From: JAWPMT01 sp965242775
Lineage (GTDB): Bacteria; Bacteroidota; Bacteroidia; Cytophagales; Cyclobacteriaceae
NCBI GenBank assembly: GCA_965242775.1
Contig: CBDETI010000027.1
Coordinates: 1 to 64,000, forward strand
Length of the DNA: 64,000 bases
Direction of reading: 5' to 3'
The translations under genes and the position numbers were made by a program. The stretch's first letter is position 1; every line of letters begins with the position of its first letter. The notes beneath the pieces were generated by a model. The model was not told the DNA's origin. It worked only from the letters and a program-made list of their open reading frames with translations, and ran no database searches. This document shows positions 45,538 to 54,116 of this stretch, one piece after another.

Positions 45538-47511
45538 TCAATTACCGAAGGACTTTACCAAATAGAACTCGATACGCCGATTAAACTCGCGCCCTTCTTT
45601 TTCGTCATCATTGGAAGCGATGGGGAACCTTTCTCCATAACCGGTGGTCACTAACCGCTCTGGATTAATGCCTCTTTGCACCAATAATTTTTTTACCATC
45701 ATTGCTCGCCTCCTGGAAACCCACAGGTTGGCATCGGCCGGACCAACGTTATCGGTATAACCGGAGATTTCCAGTGTTTCCTCCGGATTGGCTTTCAGTA
45801 GTTCAACCAAACTCCGGAAAGTTTCTTCCGAACCTTTGCTTTTGTCGATTACTCCGAATTCGTAATAAATATTTTCCCCAACAGCCGCTCCTTTTCGGAA
45901 ATAAGATTTGCCCTGAGCTCGGAAAATATCCGTTTCATCTAGTTCTTCTATTTCCCCAGCGGCGATCCGGGTTCTCGCTATTTGTTCGGTTTCATCTGAG
46001 GAGGCTTTCTGTGGGATGACTACTTCTACCTGGCTTTTCTCCGAGAGGTCCGCAAGGAGCAACGTATCTTCATAAATTATTCGTCCACGCTCAAAAACCG
46101 AGACAAGGTAAGGGTCGTTCAAAGATAGCTTTGCCTTAAAAGTCCCGTCCTCGTCGGCTCTTACCTGATACATGTCCCCTACATAATTCAACGGCTCAAA
46201 AGTAATGCTGCGTTTCGGTGTTCCACCAGCCGTGGGACCATCGTCGGACACCAGTTGACCGTTCACATCCACCATAATCAGGCGTTGAGCCTGATAAATG
46301 TCAAGACCGCCTTTGCTGTAGAGTCGATTGGAACTGAAATACCCTATACCATCCTGGCCGATGACAAAGTCCAACTCATCCTGCGGAGTATTGACGGGAT
46401 ATGGGAGTTGTTGTGGCTGGCCCCAACTGCCGGAGGTACTGTCAAATTGGACCTTAAAGACATCATAGCCACCCACACTTTCAAAGCCGTCGGAGCTGAA
46501 ATAGAGGTTGGCTGTCGATTCGTCGAAGTAGGGGGATCTTTGATTTTTTAACGTGTTGATGTGAGGAGGTAGGGCCTCAGGCCGTTGCCACTTTCCCGAA
46601 GGGTCCTTCCGCATGTAGTAAATATCAGTGCCGTTTTTGCTGTACCCCTTCGAAGAGATGAAAAAGGCTAATTGTTCGTCTGAGGAAAGGAAGATCTCCA
46701 TCCCGTTCTTGCTCTTAGGTATCTTCAGGTTGCTATCCTCCGGACGGGTCCAGCTAGTCCCCTTTGCCGTTGCCTTCATTGTTGAACCCTTCGCATCAAA
46801 CAGATAGATTCCAGGTCCGCCATGACCAAAAGCACCAAATCCCCGAACGGAAAACTCAATGTTGCTGAATAGTTGCTTATGAGATGAGTCATCAGCTCTG
46901 AGCCTGATTTCGGTTATTTCCTCACCCGCATCATTCACTTCGGTGTGCAAATATGCCAGGTCACCTCTCCCAATTTTTACCGGGTGTCGTTCGTCCTCAA
47001 GCGTATTAATTGTGGGCAACTCCCGAACCTTGTACTCTCCCTGCGCGGAAAAGAAAGCGATTGACTTTTCAGCTTTTTCGATAAACTGCCTGGTCTCCTC
47101 GACGATTTCCGGAGATTTGTACGCACTCATATCCAAAAAAGTCCGCCAGCTGGAAATAGCTTCACTGAACAAATATTTTTTGGCAAAAACCTGTCCTAAC
47201 CAGTAGTGATAAAACTTGTCCTCAGCGCCGTAACTGTCTGCATAAGCCAACAGCGTATCCAGCGGTCGCTCATAGTCCCCGGCCATGAAATGAAGTGTCT
47301 CAATGCGGTAAGGAATGTCCTCGTAGTTGGCATCTACTTCGGCAATTTGCAGGAATTGCTCCAAGGCGTCGGGGTAATACTCCTCGTAGAATAACGTCAA
47401 AGCAAATTCATAGTCCTTTTCCAGGTCACTGGATTTTTGGGCGTTGCCAGCCCGTGACACTAGAAAAGCCATTGGCAAGAGCCAATAGCAAGTCCTGGCG
47501 ATCATTATCAA
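45538..47511 (-). CDS. OmpA-family protein with TPR and PD40 propeller repeats
   Basis: A 657-residue envelope protein. It has a signal peptide (CYWLLPMAFLVSRAGNAQ), an N-terminal TPR-like helical region (about residues 30-150), a PD40/WD40-like propeller with SPYFDESTANLYFSSDG and GYDVFKVQ motifs (about 170-420), a carboxypeptidase-regulatory-like domain, and a C-terminal OmpA peptidoglycan-binding domain (about 545-655) with ISGYTDNVGPADANLWVSRR and VTTGYGERFPIASN. This order is that of PorE-like and similar Bacteroidota proteins that tie T9SS or envelope complexes to the cell wall. Whether it is a T9SS component is not established. The gene is divergent from clpB. Confidence 0.88.
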   Translation of the reverse strand: MIMIARTCYWLLPMAFLVSRAGNAQKSSDLEKDYEFALTLFYEEYYPDALEQFLQIAEVDANYEDIPYRIETLHFMAGDYERPLDTLLAYADSYGAEDKFYHYWLGQVFAKKYLFSEAISSWRTFLDMSAYKSPEIVEETRQFIEKAEKSIAFFSAQGEYKVRELPTINTLEDERHPVKIGRGDLAYLHTEVNDAGEEITEIRLRADDSSHKQLFSNIEFSVRGFGAFGHGGPGIYLFDAKGSTMKATAKGTSWTRPEDSNLKIPKSKNGMEIFLSSDEQLAFFISSKGYSKNGTDIYYMRKDPSGKWQRPEALPPHINTLKNQRSPYFDESTANLYFSSDGFESVGGYDVFKVQFDSTSGSWGQPQQLPYPVNTPQDELDFVIGQDGIGYFSSNRLYSKGGLDIYQAQRLIMVDVNGQLVSDDGPTAGGTPKRSITFEPLNYVGDMYQVRADEDGTFKAKLSLNDPYLVSVFERGRIIYEDTLLLADLSEKSQVEVVIPQKASSDETEQIARTRIAAGEIEELDETDIFRAQGKSYFRKGAAVGENIYYEFGVIDKSKGSEETFRSLVELLKANPEETLEISGYTDNVGPADANLWVSRRRAMMVKKLLVQRGINPERLVTTGYGERFPIASNDDEKEGREFNRRIEFYLVKSFGN

Positions 47512-47663
47512 TACATTGGTTCAGCTTCTAGCAAGCTACAATGATTTTATGAATTTTCACGCCATTATGGCCGAAGTGGCAGGTAAAGAATAGTGAGTCA
47601 AGACATATTGACTGAATTATTACCAAAAATGGCTATGGCGTAGGTTTTGATCAGGCTTTACCG

Positions 47664-47671
47664 AAAGGAGG
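47664..47671 (+). promoter_or_regulatory. Strong Shine-Dalgarno sequence of clpB
   Basis: AAAGGAGG lies seven bases before the ATG at 47679 (and four before the GTG at 47676). Strong Shine-Dalgarno sequences are uncommon in Bacteroidota, and its spacing favours the ATG. Confidence 0.75.
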
Positions 47672-47678
47672 ACAAGTG

Positions 47679-50294
47679 ATGAATTTTGAGAATTATACCA
47701 TCAAGGCTCAGCAAGTAATACAAAATGCTACCGCCTTAGCGGCAAATGGTGGACAGCAAGCAATCGAAACGGGTCATTTGCTCATGGCGCTGCTGCGATC
47801 TGATGAGAATTTGATAGCGTTTTTGACCAAGAAGGTTGGGGCAAATTTGCCGCAGCTTCAGTCTCGCTTGGAAAAGATATTGGATGATTACCCGAAAGTC
47901 TCCGGTGGACAACCCTATTTGAGTGATCATGCGCATAAGGCCTTGACCAAGGCAGCAAGTTTTTTACCGACATTCGGGGACGAGTTTGTAGCCGTGGAGC
48001 ATCTGCTACTGGCTGTTCAGGAAAGTCAGGATACACCTGGACAGCTGTTGCGGGATGGCGGATTCGACCAGTCAACACTCATAGCCGCAATCAAAGAATT
48101 ACGAGGCGATAAAAAGGTGACCGACCAAAATGCCGAGTCCAAGTATCGGGCGCTCGAGAGGTATTCAAAAAACCTTAATGAGCTGGCCAGGGAAGGCAAG
48201 ATTGATCCGGTCATTGGGAGGGATGACGAGATAAGAAGAGTACTGCAGATTCTTTCCAGACGAACAAAAAATAACCCGATTTTGCTCGGTGAGCCCGGGG
48301 TGGGAAAAACCGCAATAGTAGAGGGCATGGCGCAGAGAATAGTGGATGGAGATGTGCCAGAAAATCTTAAATCCAAGACACTAATCTCGCTGGATATGGG
48401 CCTTCTTGTTGCCGGGGCCAAGTACAAAGGTGAGTTTGAAGAGCGGCTCAAAACCGTAATTCAGGAAGTCACCGATAGCGAAGGGGAAATCATATTGTTC
48501 ATCGACGAGATCCATACATTAATTGGAGCCGGTTCAGGGGGTGAGGGAGCGATGGATGCTGCTAACTTGCTGAAACCTGCGCTCGCCAGGGGTGAATTGC
48601 ATGCGATAGGCGCAACCACACTGAAGGAGTATCAGAAATATGTGGAAAAGGATAAGGCCCTGGAACGTAGATTCCAATCAGTTATGGTCGATGAACCAGG
48701 AACGGAGGATGCTATCTCTATTCTGCGTGGGATAAAAGACAAATATGAGGTGCATCATGGTGTGCGAATCAAAGACGATGCCGTCATTGCAGCAGTACAG
48801 TTGTCGCACCGATATATATCAGATCGCTTTCTCCCCGACAAGGCCATTGACCTAATGGATGAAGCTGCCTCCAAGTTGAGGATTGAGATCGACTCACTAC
48901 CTGAGGAGCTGGATGAACTCAATCGTAAGATCATGCAAAGGGAAATAGAGCGAGAAGCAATCCGCCGGGAACGGGACAAAATAAAAGAAGCTGATTTGTC
49001 GCGGGAACTGGCCGAACTGGAAGGTCGACGCAACGAGCTGAAAGCCAAGTGGGAGAATGAAAAATCGGTGATACAGGGTATTCGAAAGGAAAAGGAGAAC
49101 CTCGAGTCTTTTAAAACGGAGGCAGAGCAGCTGGAAAGAGCCGGCGAGTTGGGTAAAGTTGCTGAGATCCGTTACGGCAAAATCGTTGAAGCCGAGCAGC
49201 GCCTCGAACAATTCAAGGTGCAATTGGAGGCCATGCAAGATGCTGAGTCTCTTTTGAAGGAGGAGGTAGATGCCGAGGACATTGCCGATGTGGTGGCCAG
49301 GTGGACTGGTATTCCCGTGACGAAAATGCTTCAAAGTGATCGGGAAAAACTGCTGCAGCTTGAGAAAGAACTCGGCAAGAGGGTAGCCGGGCAAGCAGAG
49401 GCGATAACCGCAGTGTCTGATGCTGTCAGAAGAAGCCGAGCAGGTCTGCAGGATCCGAAAAGGCCCATTGGTTCATTTATCTTTCTTGGAACAACCGGCG
49501 TTGGGAAAACCGAGCTGGCCAAAGCGCTGGCCGACTACCTTTTCAACGATGAAAATGCTATGGTACGCATCGATATGTCCGAGTACCAGGAGAGTCATGC
49601 GGTGAGCCGACTGATTGGAGCACCTCCGGGTTATATCGGGTATGATGAAGGGGGGCAGTTGACCGAGGCTGTCCGACGAAAACCCTATAGTGTGATCTTG
49701 CTCGATGAGATTGAAAAAGCACACCCGGACGCTTTCAATGTGCTATTACAGGTACTGGACGATGGCAGACTTACCGACAGTAAAGGCCGAGTGGCCAATT
49801 TCAAAAATACGATCGTGGTGATGACCACCAATATTGGCTCTAACATAATCCAGGAAAACTTTGGCAGCATGGAGGAATGGAATCAAGATCAGGTTATGGC
49901 TGAAACCAGGGCGCAAGTATTCGAATTATTGAAGCGCTCAGTACGGCCTGAATTCCTAAATAGAGTCGATGAGACCATTATGTTCAAGCCCCTGGGCAAG
50001 AACGACCTTCGACAGATCGTCGACATACAGTTCAAATTGATCCAACGGCGCTTGGATGAAAGTGGGATCAAGTTGGAAGCAGATGAGCAGGTGCTGGATC
50101 ATTTGGCCCTAGTGGGTTTTGACCCGCAGTTTGGGGCAAGACCTTTGAAAAGGGTGATGCAACGAGAAATACTCAATGCGCTTTCCAAGGATATCTTGGC
50201 GGGAAATGTTCACAAGGATTCCGTAATCGGGATCACCCTGAATGAGGAAGATCAGATTGAATTCATCAATTTGGATAAGGTCGAGATCAAGTAG
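47679..50294 (+). CDS. clpB: ATP-dependent disaggregase ClpB
   Basis: An 871-residue AAA+ chaperone that extracts proteins from aggregates together with DnaK. The Clp N domain (about 1-145) begins NFENYTIKAQQVIQNA. The first nucleotide domain has Walker A GEPGVGKT near residue 203 and Walker B LFIDEIHT; a coiled-coil M-domain follows (about 400-520). The second nucleotide domain has GTTGVGKT near residue 604, the sequence IRMDMSEY-like VRIDMSEYQE, and a sensor-2 GARPLKR. Full length matches the family. The M domain distinguishes it from ClpA and ClpC. The start is ATG 47679 by Shine-Dalgarno spacing. No clear sigma-32 or CIRCE element was seen upstream. It is divergent from the OmpA-family gene and followed by a small gene. 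Confidence 0.97.
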   Translation: MNFENYTIKAQQVIQNATALAANGGQQAIETGHLLMALLRSDENLIAFLTKKVGANLPQLQSRLEKILDDYPKVSGGQPYLSDHAHKALTKAASFLPTFGDEFVAVEHLLLAVQESQDTPGQLLRDGGFDQSTLIAAIKELRGDKKVTDQNAESKYRALERYSKNLNELAREGKIDPVIGRDDEIRRVLQILSRRTKNNPILLGEPGVGKTAIVEGMAQRIVDGDVPENLKSKTLISLDMGLLVAGAKYKGEFEERLKTVIQEVTDSEGEIILFIDEIHTLIGAGSGGEGAMDAANLLKPALARGELHAIGATTLKEYQKYVEKDKALERRFQSVMVDEPGTEDAISILRGIKDKYEVHHGVRIKDDAVIAAVQLSHRYISDRFLPDKAIDLMDEAASKLRIEIDSLPEELDELNRKIMQREIEREAIRRERDKIKEADLSRELAELEGRRNELKAKWENEKSVIQGIRKEKENLESFKTEAEQLERAGELGKVAEIRYGKIVEAEQRLEQFKVQLEAMQDAESLLKEEVDAEDIADVVARWTGIPVTKMLQSDREKLLQLEKELGKRVAGQAEAITAVSDAVRRSRAGLQDPKRPIGSFIFLGTTGVGKTELAKALADYLFNDENAMVRIDMSEYQESHAVSRLIGAPPGYIGYDEGGQLTEAVRRKPYSVILLDEIEKAHPDAFNVLLQVLDDGRLTDSKGRVANFKNTIVVMTTNIGSNIIQENFGSMEEWNQDQVMAETRAQVFELLKRSVRPEFLNRVDETIMFKPLGKNDLRQIVDIQFKLIQRRLDESGIKLEADEQVLDHLALVGFDPQFGARPLKRVMQREILNALSKDILAGNVHKDSVIGITLNEEDQIEFINLDKVEIK

Positions 50295-50313
50295 AAAAAT
50301 GTCAATTTTTGAC

Positions 50314-50344
50314 TTGCCGACGGACCTTTTTCATGGTAAATTGT
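50314..50344 (+). promoter_or_regulatory. Candidate promoter of the small gene after clpB
   Basis: TTG (50314-50316), 20 bases, then TAAATTGT (50337-50344), one or two positions off TAnnTTTG. It would start transcription about 20 bases before the ATG at 50372. Confidence 0.35.
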
Positions 50345-50371
50345 GTTCAATATTTAGCTGACAGATCAATT

Positions 50372-50539
50372 ATGAGCGTTAAAGAAATAGAAGCAGAGAT
50401 TTCGGTTTTGGAAGGGAAACTTACCGGAGATATGTTCACGGACATGGAAATTCGGGATAAGATCCACAACCTGAAAATGAAGTTAAATGGCACCAGGCCT
50501 ATGAACTCTGAGATCGAGTGTGTAGGCTGCGGCAGTTAG
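50372..50539 (+). CDS. Small conserved-looking protein ending in CVGCGS
   Basis: A 55-residue cytoplasmic protein. The ATG at 50372 is chosen over TTG or GTG possibilities upstream since MSVKEIEAEISVLEGKL starts a regular amphipathic helix. The middle (DMEIRDKIHNLKMKLNG) continues as a coiled-coil helix, and the end is a free CVGCGS, which could bind metal or form a disulfide. It is followed by a strong terminator. No family is recognised. It is a plausible real gene, since helical periodicity, a start and a terminator agree. It may be a small binding or regulatory partner. Confidence 0.7.
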   Translation: MSVKEIEAEISVLEGKLTGDMFTDMEIRDKIHNLKMKLNGTRPMNSEIECVGCGS

Positions 50540-50560
50540 TTTAGACATTTGTCAAAGTTT

Positions 50561-50585
50561 AAGCCCCTGAGAAGGGGCTTTTTTT
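50561..50585 (+). terminator. Strong rho-independent terminator
   Basis: AAGCCCCT (50561-50568) and AGGGGCTT (50573-50580) form a perfect eight-base-pair stem around GAGA, followed by five further T. It ends the clpB-small protein unit; the LytTR gene converges from the other side. Confidence 0.92.
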
Positions 50586-50601
50586 ATGCCCTTCTTCTAA
50601 G

Positions 50602-51375
50602 TCACAGGTATTGATTCAGTATTTTGGTGAGCCGATCCTTATAGCTCCGACTGAGCTTTACCTGCGCGCCGTTTGAGAGGTGAAGAATGTACTCACCATG
50701 AAAGTAGGATTCCAAAGATTCTATGTGGTCAATGTTCACCATAAAGGACTTATGAATTCTCAAAAACTTTGTTGGATCTAACATTTTTTCTAGTTCTTTC
50801 ATGGTCAGGTTCGTGAACTCAGTTGTGTTGTCAGTTTTCAGCTTACAAAATGCTCCAGCGCTTTCGATAGCGCAAACCGATGAAACATTGAGTAATCGTA
50901 TTTTCCCCTTGCTTTTGCATGTCAGTTTAGCTAGATAACGTGGTGTTGCAGGTAGATCCGGCCAACCGGCCTGTCGTACTTTTGCTGGTACTACTTCCTG
51001 ATCAATTTTCTCTAACACACGATTGAGCATGGCTTCAAACCTCTCCTCGGTATAGGGCTTCAAAATGTAATCAGCGGCATTTTCTTCGAAGGCCATCACC
51101 GCGTATTGTTCGAATGCGGTGATAAATACAAAGTGAATAGCTCGGTTAGCGGTCTTTCTCAAGACTTCCAGACCATTCAACTCAGGCATCTCGATATCTA
51201 GCAGCACCACGGCTGGATCCATACTCCTGATTGCTCCAATAGCCTCCAAGCCGTTGCTGCATTCCGCCACAATGTCAAACTGTGGCCATTGAAGCAAATA
51301 TTTCTTGATTGCCTCTCGTGCCAAGGGTTCATCCTCGACGATCAAAACCGGAATTGGACTCGCTTTCTTTGTCAA
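50602..51375 (-). CDS. LytTR-family response regulator
   Basis: A 257-residue two-component regulator. The receiver domain has VEDEP acidic residues, the phosphorylation site Asp60 in VVLLDIEMPELNG, and the KPY motif with conserved Lys. The C-terminal part is a LytTR DNA-binding domain with FLRIHKSFMVNIDHIESLE and a final LSRSYKDRL. It uses a TTG start at 51375, one base after the end of the kinase gene, and is certainly co-translated with it. LytTR proteins bind direct repeats; targets are unknown here. Confidence 0.95.
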   Translation of the reverse strand: MTKKASPIPVLIVEDEPLAREAIKKYLLQWPQFDIVAECSNGLEAIGAIRSMDPAVVLLDIEMPELNGLEVLRKTANRAIHFVFITAFEQYAVMAFEENAADYILKPYTEERFEAMLNRVLEKIDQEVVPAKVRQAGWPDLPATPRYLAKLTCKSKGKIRLLNVSSVCAIESAGAFCKLKTDNTTEFTNLTMKELEKMLDPTKFLRIHKSFMVNIDHIESLESYFHGEYILHLSNGAQVKLSRSYKDRLTKILNQYL

Positions 51376-51376
51376 T

Positions 51377-52492
51377 TCAGTTATAATTTAATGGAACTTG
51401 AAGTAGCACCTTTACACCATTCCGAAGCTTGTCATTTTCCATCGCAAAGAAAAATTGCTTAGCATAGATCTTTTCCAGTCGCTCCTTCACATTTTTTAAG
51501 CCGATCCCTCCATTACCTTGATTTTCCGAACTCAGCAGGGGCCCCTCATTGAATAGGCAGACCTCCAAAAGGTCATCGGTTCTCCGCACACTCAGCTCTA
51601 TTAGTTTTGCTTCTTTCTTTTTTGATACGCCATATTTAACGGCATTTTCGATAAGCGGCTGCAGTATGAGGTTAGGAACAAGGGTGGAAAGGCATGCATC
51701 GTCGATCTGTTGTCTTAGTTCCAATTTGTCACGAAAGCGAATGGACTCAATTTCCAGATAAAGGTTGAAGAATTCAAGCTCTTTGGCCAGAGGGACCATC
51801 TCGTGATCTGCCATCTCGAGCGTACGACGAAGAAAATCACCCAATTTGGATGTCATATTGATGGAGGTTTGCTCCTCCCCGACGATGATTAACGACGAAA
51901 TCGTGTTGAGGGTATTGAAAAGGAAATGCGGATTGAGTTGTAATTTCAGCGCTTGCAACTGGGCCTGGGTAAGCTGATTTTTCAGTTGATTGTTTCGCAG
52001 GCTCATTAAAGCCATATTGAGCTCATGGTTCTTTCGAATTGAGTAAGACCGGATGAGTACCAAAATCATCATGACCAGCGAATAGATCAGGAAATCATTG
52101 GAAATCCGGGAGATTAGGTAGGGAAGATACTGGTCAAAAGAGGCAGTCGACAAGTCCAGGTAACCATGGATCAAAAACATATAAATCAACGTCACATTAC
52201 TCAAAAGCATCAGGATGAACCCACCTGTCACTAAATAGATGAGCGTTGATCTCCACCATCGGTCGCTCTCGAAGGGGAATCGATTGACCAAATAGATCAG
52301 TAGGGGTGTGAATAACAACCATAAGAACCAGATGGGGAGTTGGTCCAAAAAAATGGATGACCAGTTTGGATTAAGCCCATTTTTGATACTATTGAAATAC
52401 AGTTGATTAGATATGATGACAGCCACACATCCCCAAAAAAGGAGGAGAATTGACCAATGCTTAACCCGTAGCTGTTTATATCCTGCGATCAT
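51377..52492 (-). CDS. LytS/YehU-type sensor histidine kinase
   Basis: A 371-residue membrane kinase with a short N-terminal part followed by four hydrophobic segments up to about residue 150, then a His_kinase domain. The phospho-accepting histidine is in LQLNPHFLFNTLNTISS, and the HATPase region has a VPNLILQPLIENAVKYGV N-box and a GNGGIGLKNVKERL G-box. It lacks an extracellular sensor domain, as usual for this family. The ATG at 52492 is clear. The response regulator gene follows immediately. The 232 bases upstream to the DinB gene, read on this strand, show no TAnnTTTG promoter that I can support. Confidence 0.93.
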   Translation of the reverse strand: MIAGYKQLRVKHWSILLLFWGCVAVIISNQLYFNSIKNGLNPNWSSIFLDQLPIWFLWLLFTPLLIYLVNRFPFESDRWWRSTLIYLVTGGFILMLLSNVTLIYMFLIHGYLDLSTASFDQYLPYLISRISNDFLIYSLVMMILVLIRSYSIRKNHELNMALMSLRNNQLKNQLTQAQLQALKLQLNPHFLFNTLNTISSLIIVGEEQTSINMTSKLGDFLRRTLEMADHEMVPLAKELEFFNLYLEIESIRFRDKLELRQQIDDACLSTLVPNLILQPLIENAVKYGVSKKKEAKLIELSVRRTDDLLEVCLFNEGPLLSSENQGNGGIGLKNVKERLEKIYAKQFFFAMENDKLRNGVKVLLQVPLNYN

Positions 52493-52724
52493 AACCTAAA
52501 ACGATGCCTACTTAAAAATACGGTATTGAGCGAGTGGATGACTCGAATCGGTAAGCCAGCAGGCTGATTACCTTCCTCACCAGGCTTGAAATCGTCACAA
52601 GGGGGCCCGCCGTTTTGTTAAATGGGTCGTCCGCTTCCATCAAGAAAAAAGCCTACTTAGCCGCTTACGACAACAGGTGACCCGTATTGCCAGTATACTT
52701 CATCCAACCTATTAAAAGTAGCAA

Positions 52725-53270
52725 ATGAAAAGATTGAATATTATGCTAACAGTACTGGTGCTGGTAGGCGGTCCTTTGGGCCTCCGGTCGCAGGCAATCA
52801 GTACAAAAGACCTGGTTGATTCCTGGGATTTAATGACGCAAATGGTAGTGGCCTCCGCGAAGTTGATGCCGGCCGAATACTTTGATTTTTCACCGGGAGA
52901 TCCCGTCAGGAACTTTGCCAATCAGCTTAATCACACGACAGCCTCCAACATTGGGTTCGCCGGTTCTGTAAATGCGGGAGCCCCTGACTTTGCCATTCCG
53001 GATCGATCCAATCCCCCTCAGGAAAAAGAAGCGGTCATAGATATTTTGGAAAAATCTTTTGCGCACTTCCGCAAAGGCCTAACGACCCTGGACCAGAAGG
53101 ACCTGGAGGCTATGGTGGCGTGGGGTCACCCCAGTAACCCGAAGCAAATCACGAGGCTCAAGGCAGTGCTGATCGTGATGAGCCATCTTCAACGTGAACA
53201 TGGAAAGACAATGATGTATCTGAGGGCGAAAGGGATTAAACCTGCACCTGCCGGAAGTTGGGTGTTTTAA
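52725..53270 (+). CDS. Secreted DinB-family protein
   Basis: A 181-residue protein with a signal peptide (MKRLNIMLTVLVLVGGPLGLRSQ) and a DinB four-helix domain. Possible metal ligands are His70 in NQLNHT and His154/His159 in VMSHLQREHGKTMMYLRAKG; the last segment is a hallmark of DinB proteins that run on to YLRxKGIxPP. The family is thought to bind a divalent metal and may act as thiol-dependent transferase or structural protein; the substrate is unknown. It is followed 13 bases later by a lipoprotein gene, so the two are an operon. Confidence 0.87.
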   Translation: MKRLNIMLTVLVLVGGPLGLRSQAISTKDLVDSWDLMTQMVVASAKLMPAEYFDFSPGDPVRNFANQLNHTTASNIGFAGSVNAGAPDFAIPDRSNPPQEKEAVIDILEKSFAHFRKGLTTLDQKDLEAMVAWGHPSNPKQITRLKAVLIVMSHLQREHGKTMMYLRAKGIKPAPAGSWVF

Positions 53271-53283
53271 CAAAGTTGAGAAA

Positions 53284-54003
53284 ATGAGAAACTGCTTAAT
53301 GATCATGGCTGCTTTGGTATCTCTAGGATGTTCCAACGCCCAAAAAAATCCACCGACAGAACCCAAGTTTCAAAAAGTAATACCCGGGGACAGAGTGCTT
53401 ATTCCTGGGCGAATCCAACCCCATCAGGTTCGGTATTCAAAAACGAGCGGTTCTATGTTGTACATTATGAAAGAGGTCGAAAGGGAAGGAAAATCTGTTT
53501 ACGAATTGGCGGTCTACTTTAATGCGGATGAATCAGCAGTTCCAGATAGGATGTACTTCGACAAGCACACACTTGGTTATGTAGGTAGAAGGCTGGAGAT
53601 GAAAGCTTATACAATCGACGTTTCGTTCAGCACAAGTCAATTTACTGGGGAGTTGATTCCTGCCGAGGGTTCCGACTTTCGGCCAAGAAAGTACGATAAA
53701 ACCTATCCTCACAATGCTTTTGAGCCTGCAATTATTAATTATTTCATTGCCGCGCTTCCGTTAGCACCCGGTTACAAAGCTTCGATTCCTGTATTTGATC
53801 TTAATGATGGCTCGCAAATGTATTGGTCGGACATAGAAGTGCTGAAGCAAGAAAAGATCACCGTAGGCGACCGGACATACGATACATGGAAAGTAATTTC
53901 CAGGGGCATCAAAGAGAAAACCATCTGGGTTTCGACCGAAGTACCTTACGCAATAAAAATGAAGACCAAAGGTAGCTTCGGCACCTGGGAATTAGTCCCA
54001 TAA
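53284..54003 (+). CDS. DUF3108-like lipoprotein
   Basis: A 239-residue probable lipoprotein. MRNCLMIMAALVSLGCSNAQ has a lipobox LVSLGC with the lipid Cys16. The body has alternating strands (KSVYELAVYFNADE, WSDIEVLKQEKITVGDRTYD) as in DUF3108 proteins, which form LolA/LolB-like half-barrels. It is co-transcribed with the DinB gene and ended by a terminator at 54043. The function is unknown; binding of a hydrophobic ligand would be typical for this fold. The DUF3108 match is by pattern, not by a search. Confidence 0.7.
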   Translation: MRNCLMIMAALVSLGCSNAQKNPPTEPKFQKVIPGDRVLIPGRIQPHQVRYSKTSGSMLYIMKEVEREGKSVYELAVYFNADESAVPDRMYFDKHTLGYVGRRLEMKAYTIDVSFSTSQFTGELIPAEGSDFRPRKYDKTYPHNAFEPAIINYFIAALPLAPGYKASIPVFDLNDGSQMYWSDIEVLKQEKITVGDRTYDTWKVISRGIKEKTIWVSTEVPYAIKMKTKGSFGTWELVP

Positions 54004-54042
54004 GTACTCGTAGTTTCATATTGAGGCTTGTAGTAGTTCGAG

Positions 54043-54072
54043 GGCACCTGATAGATTCAGGTGCCTTTTTTT
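54043..54072 (+). terminator. Rho-independent terminator after the DUF3108-like gene
   Basis: GGCACCTGA (54043-54051) pairs with TTCAGGTGCC (54056-54065) and is followed by seven T. It lies 40 bases after the stop codon. Confidence 0.92.
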
Positions 54073-54116
54073 GGTGTAATAAGGAAACCCCCGACGCGCC
54101 TTGGTGTCCTTGGTAC

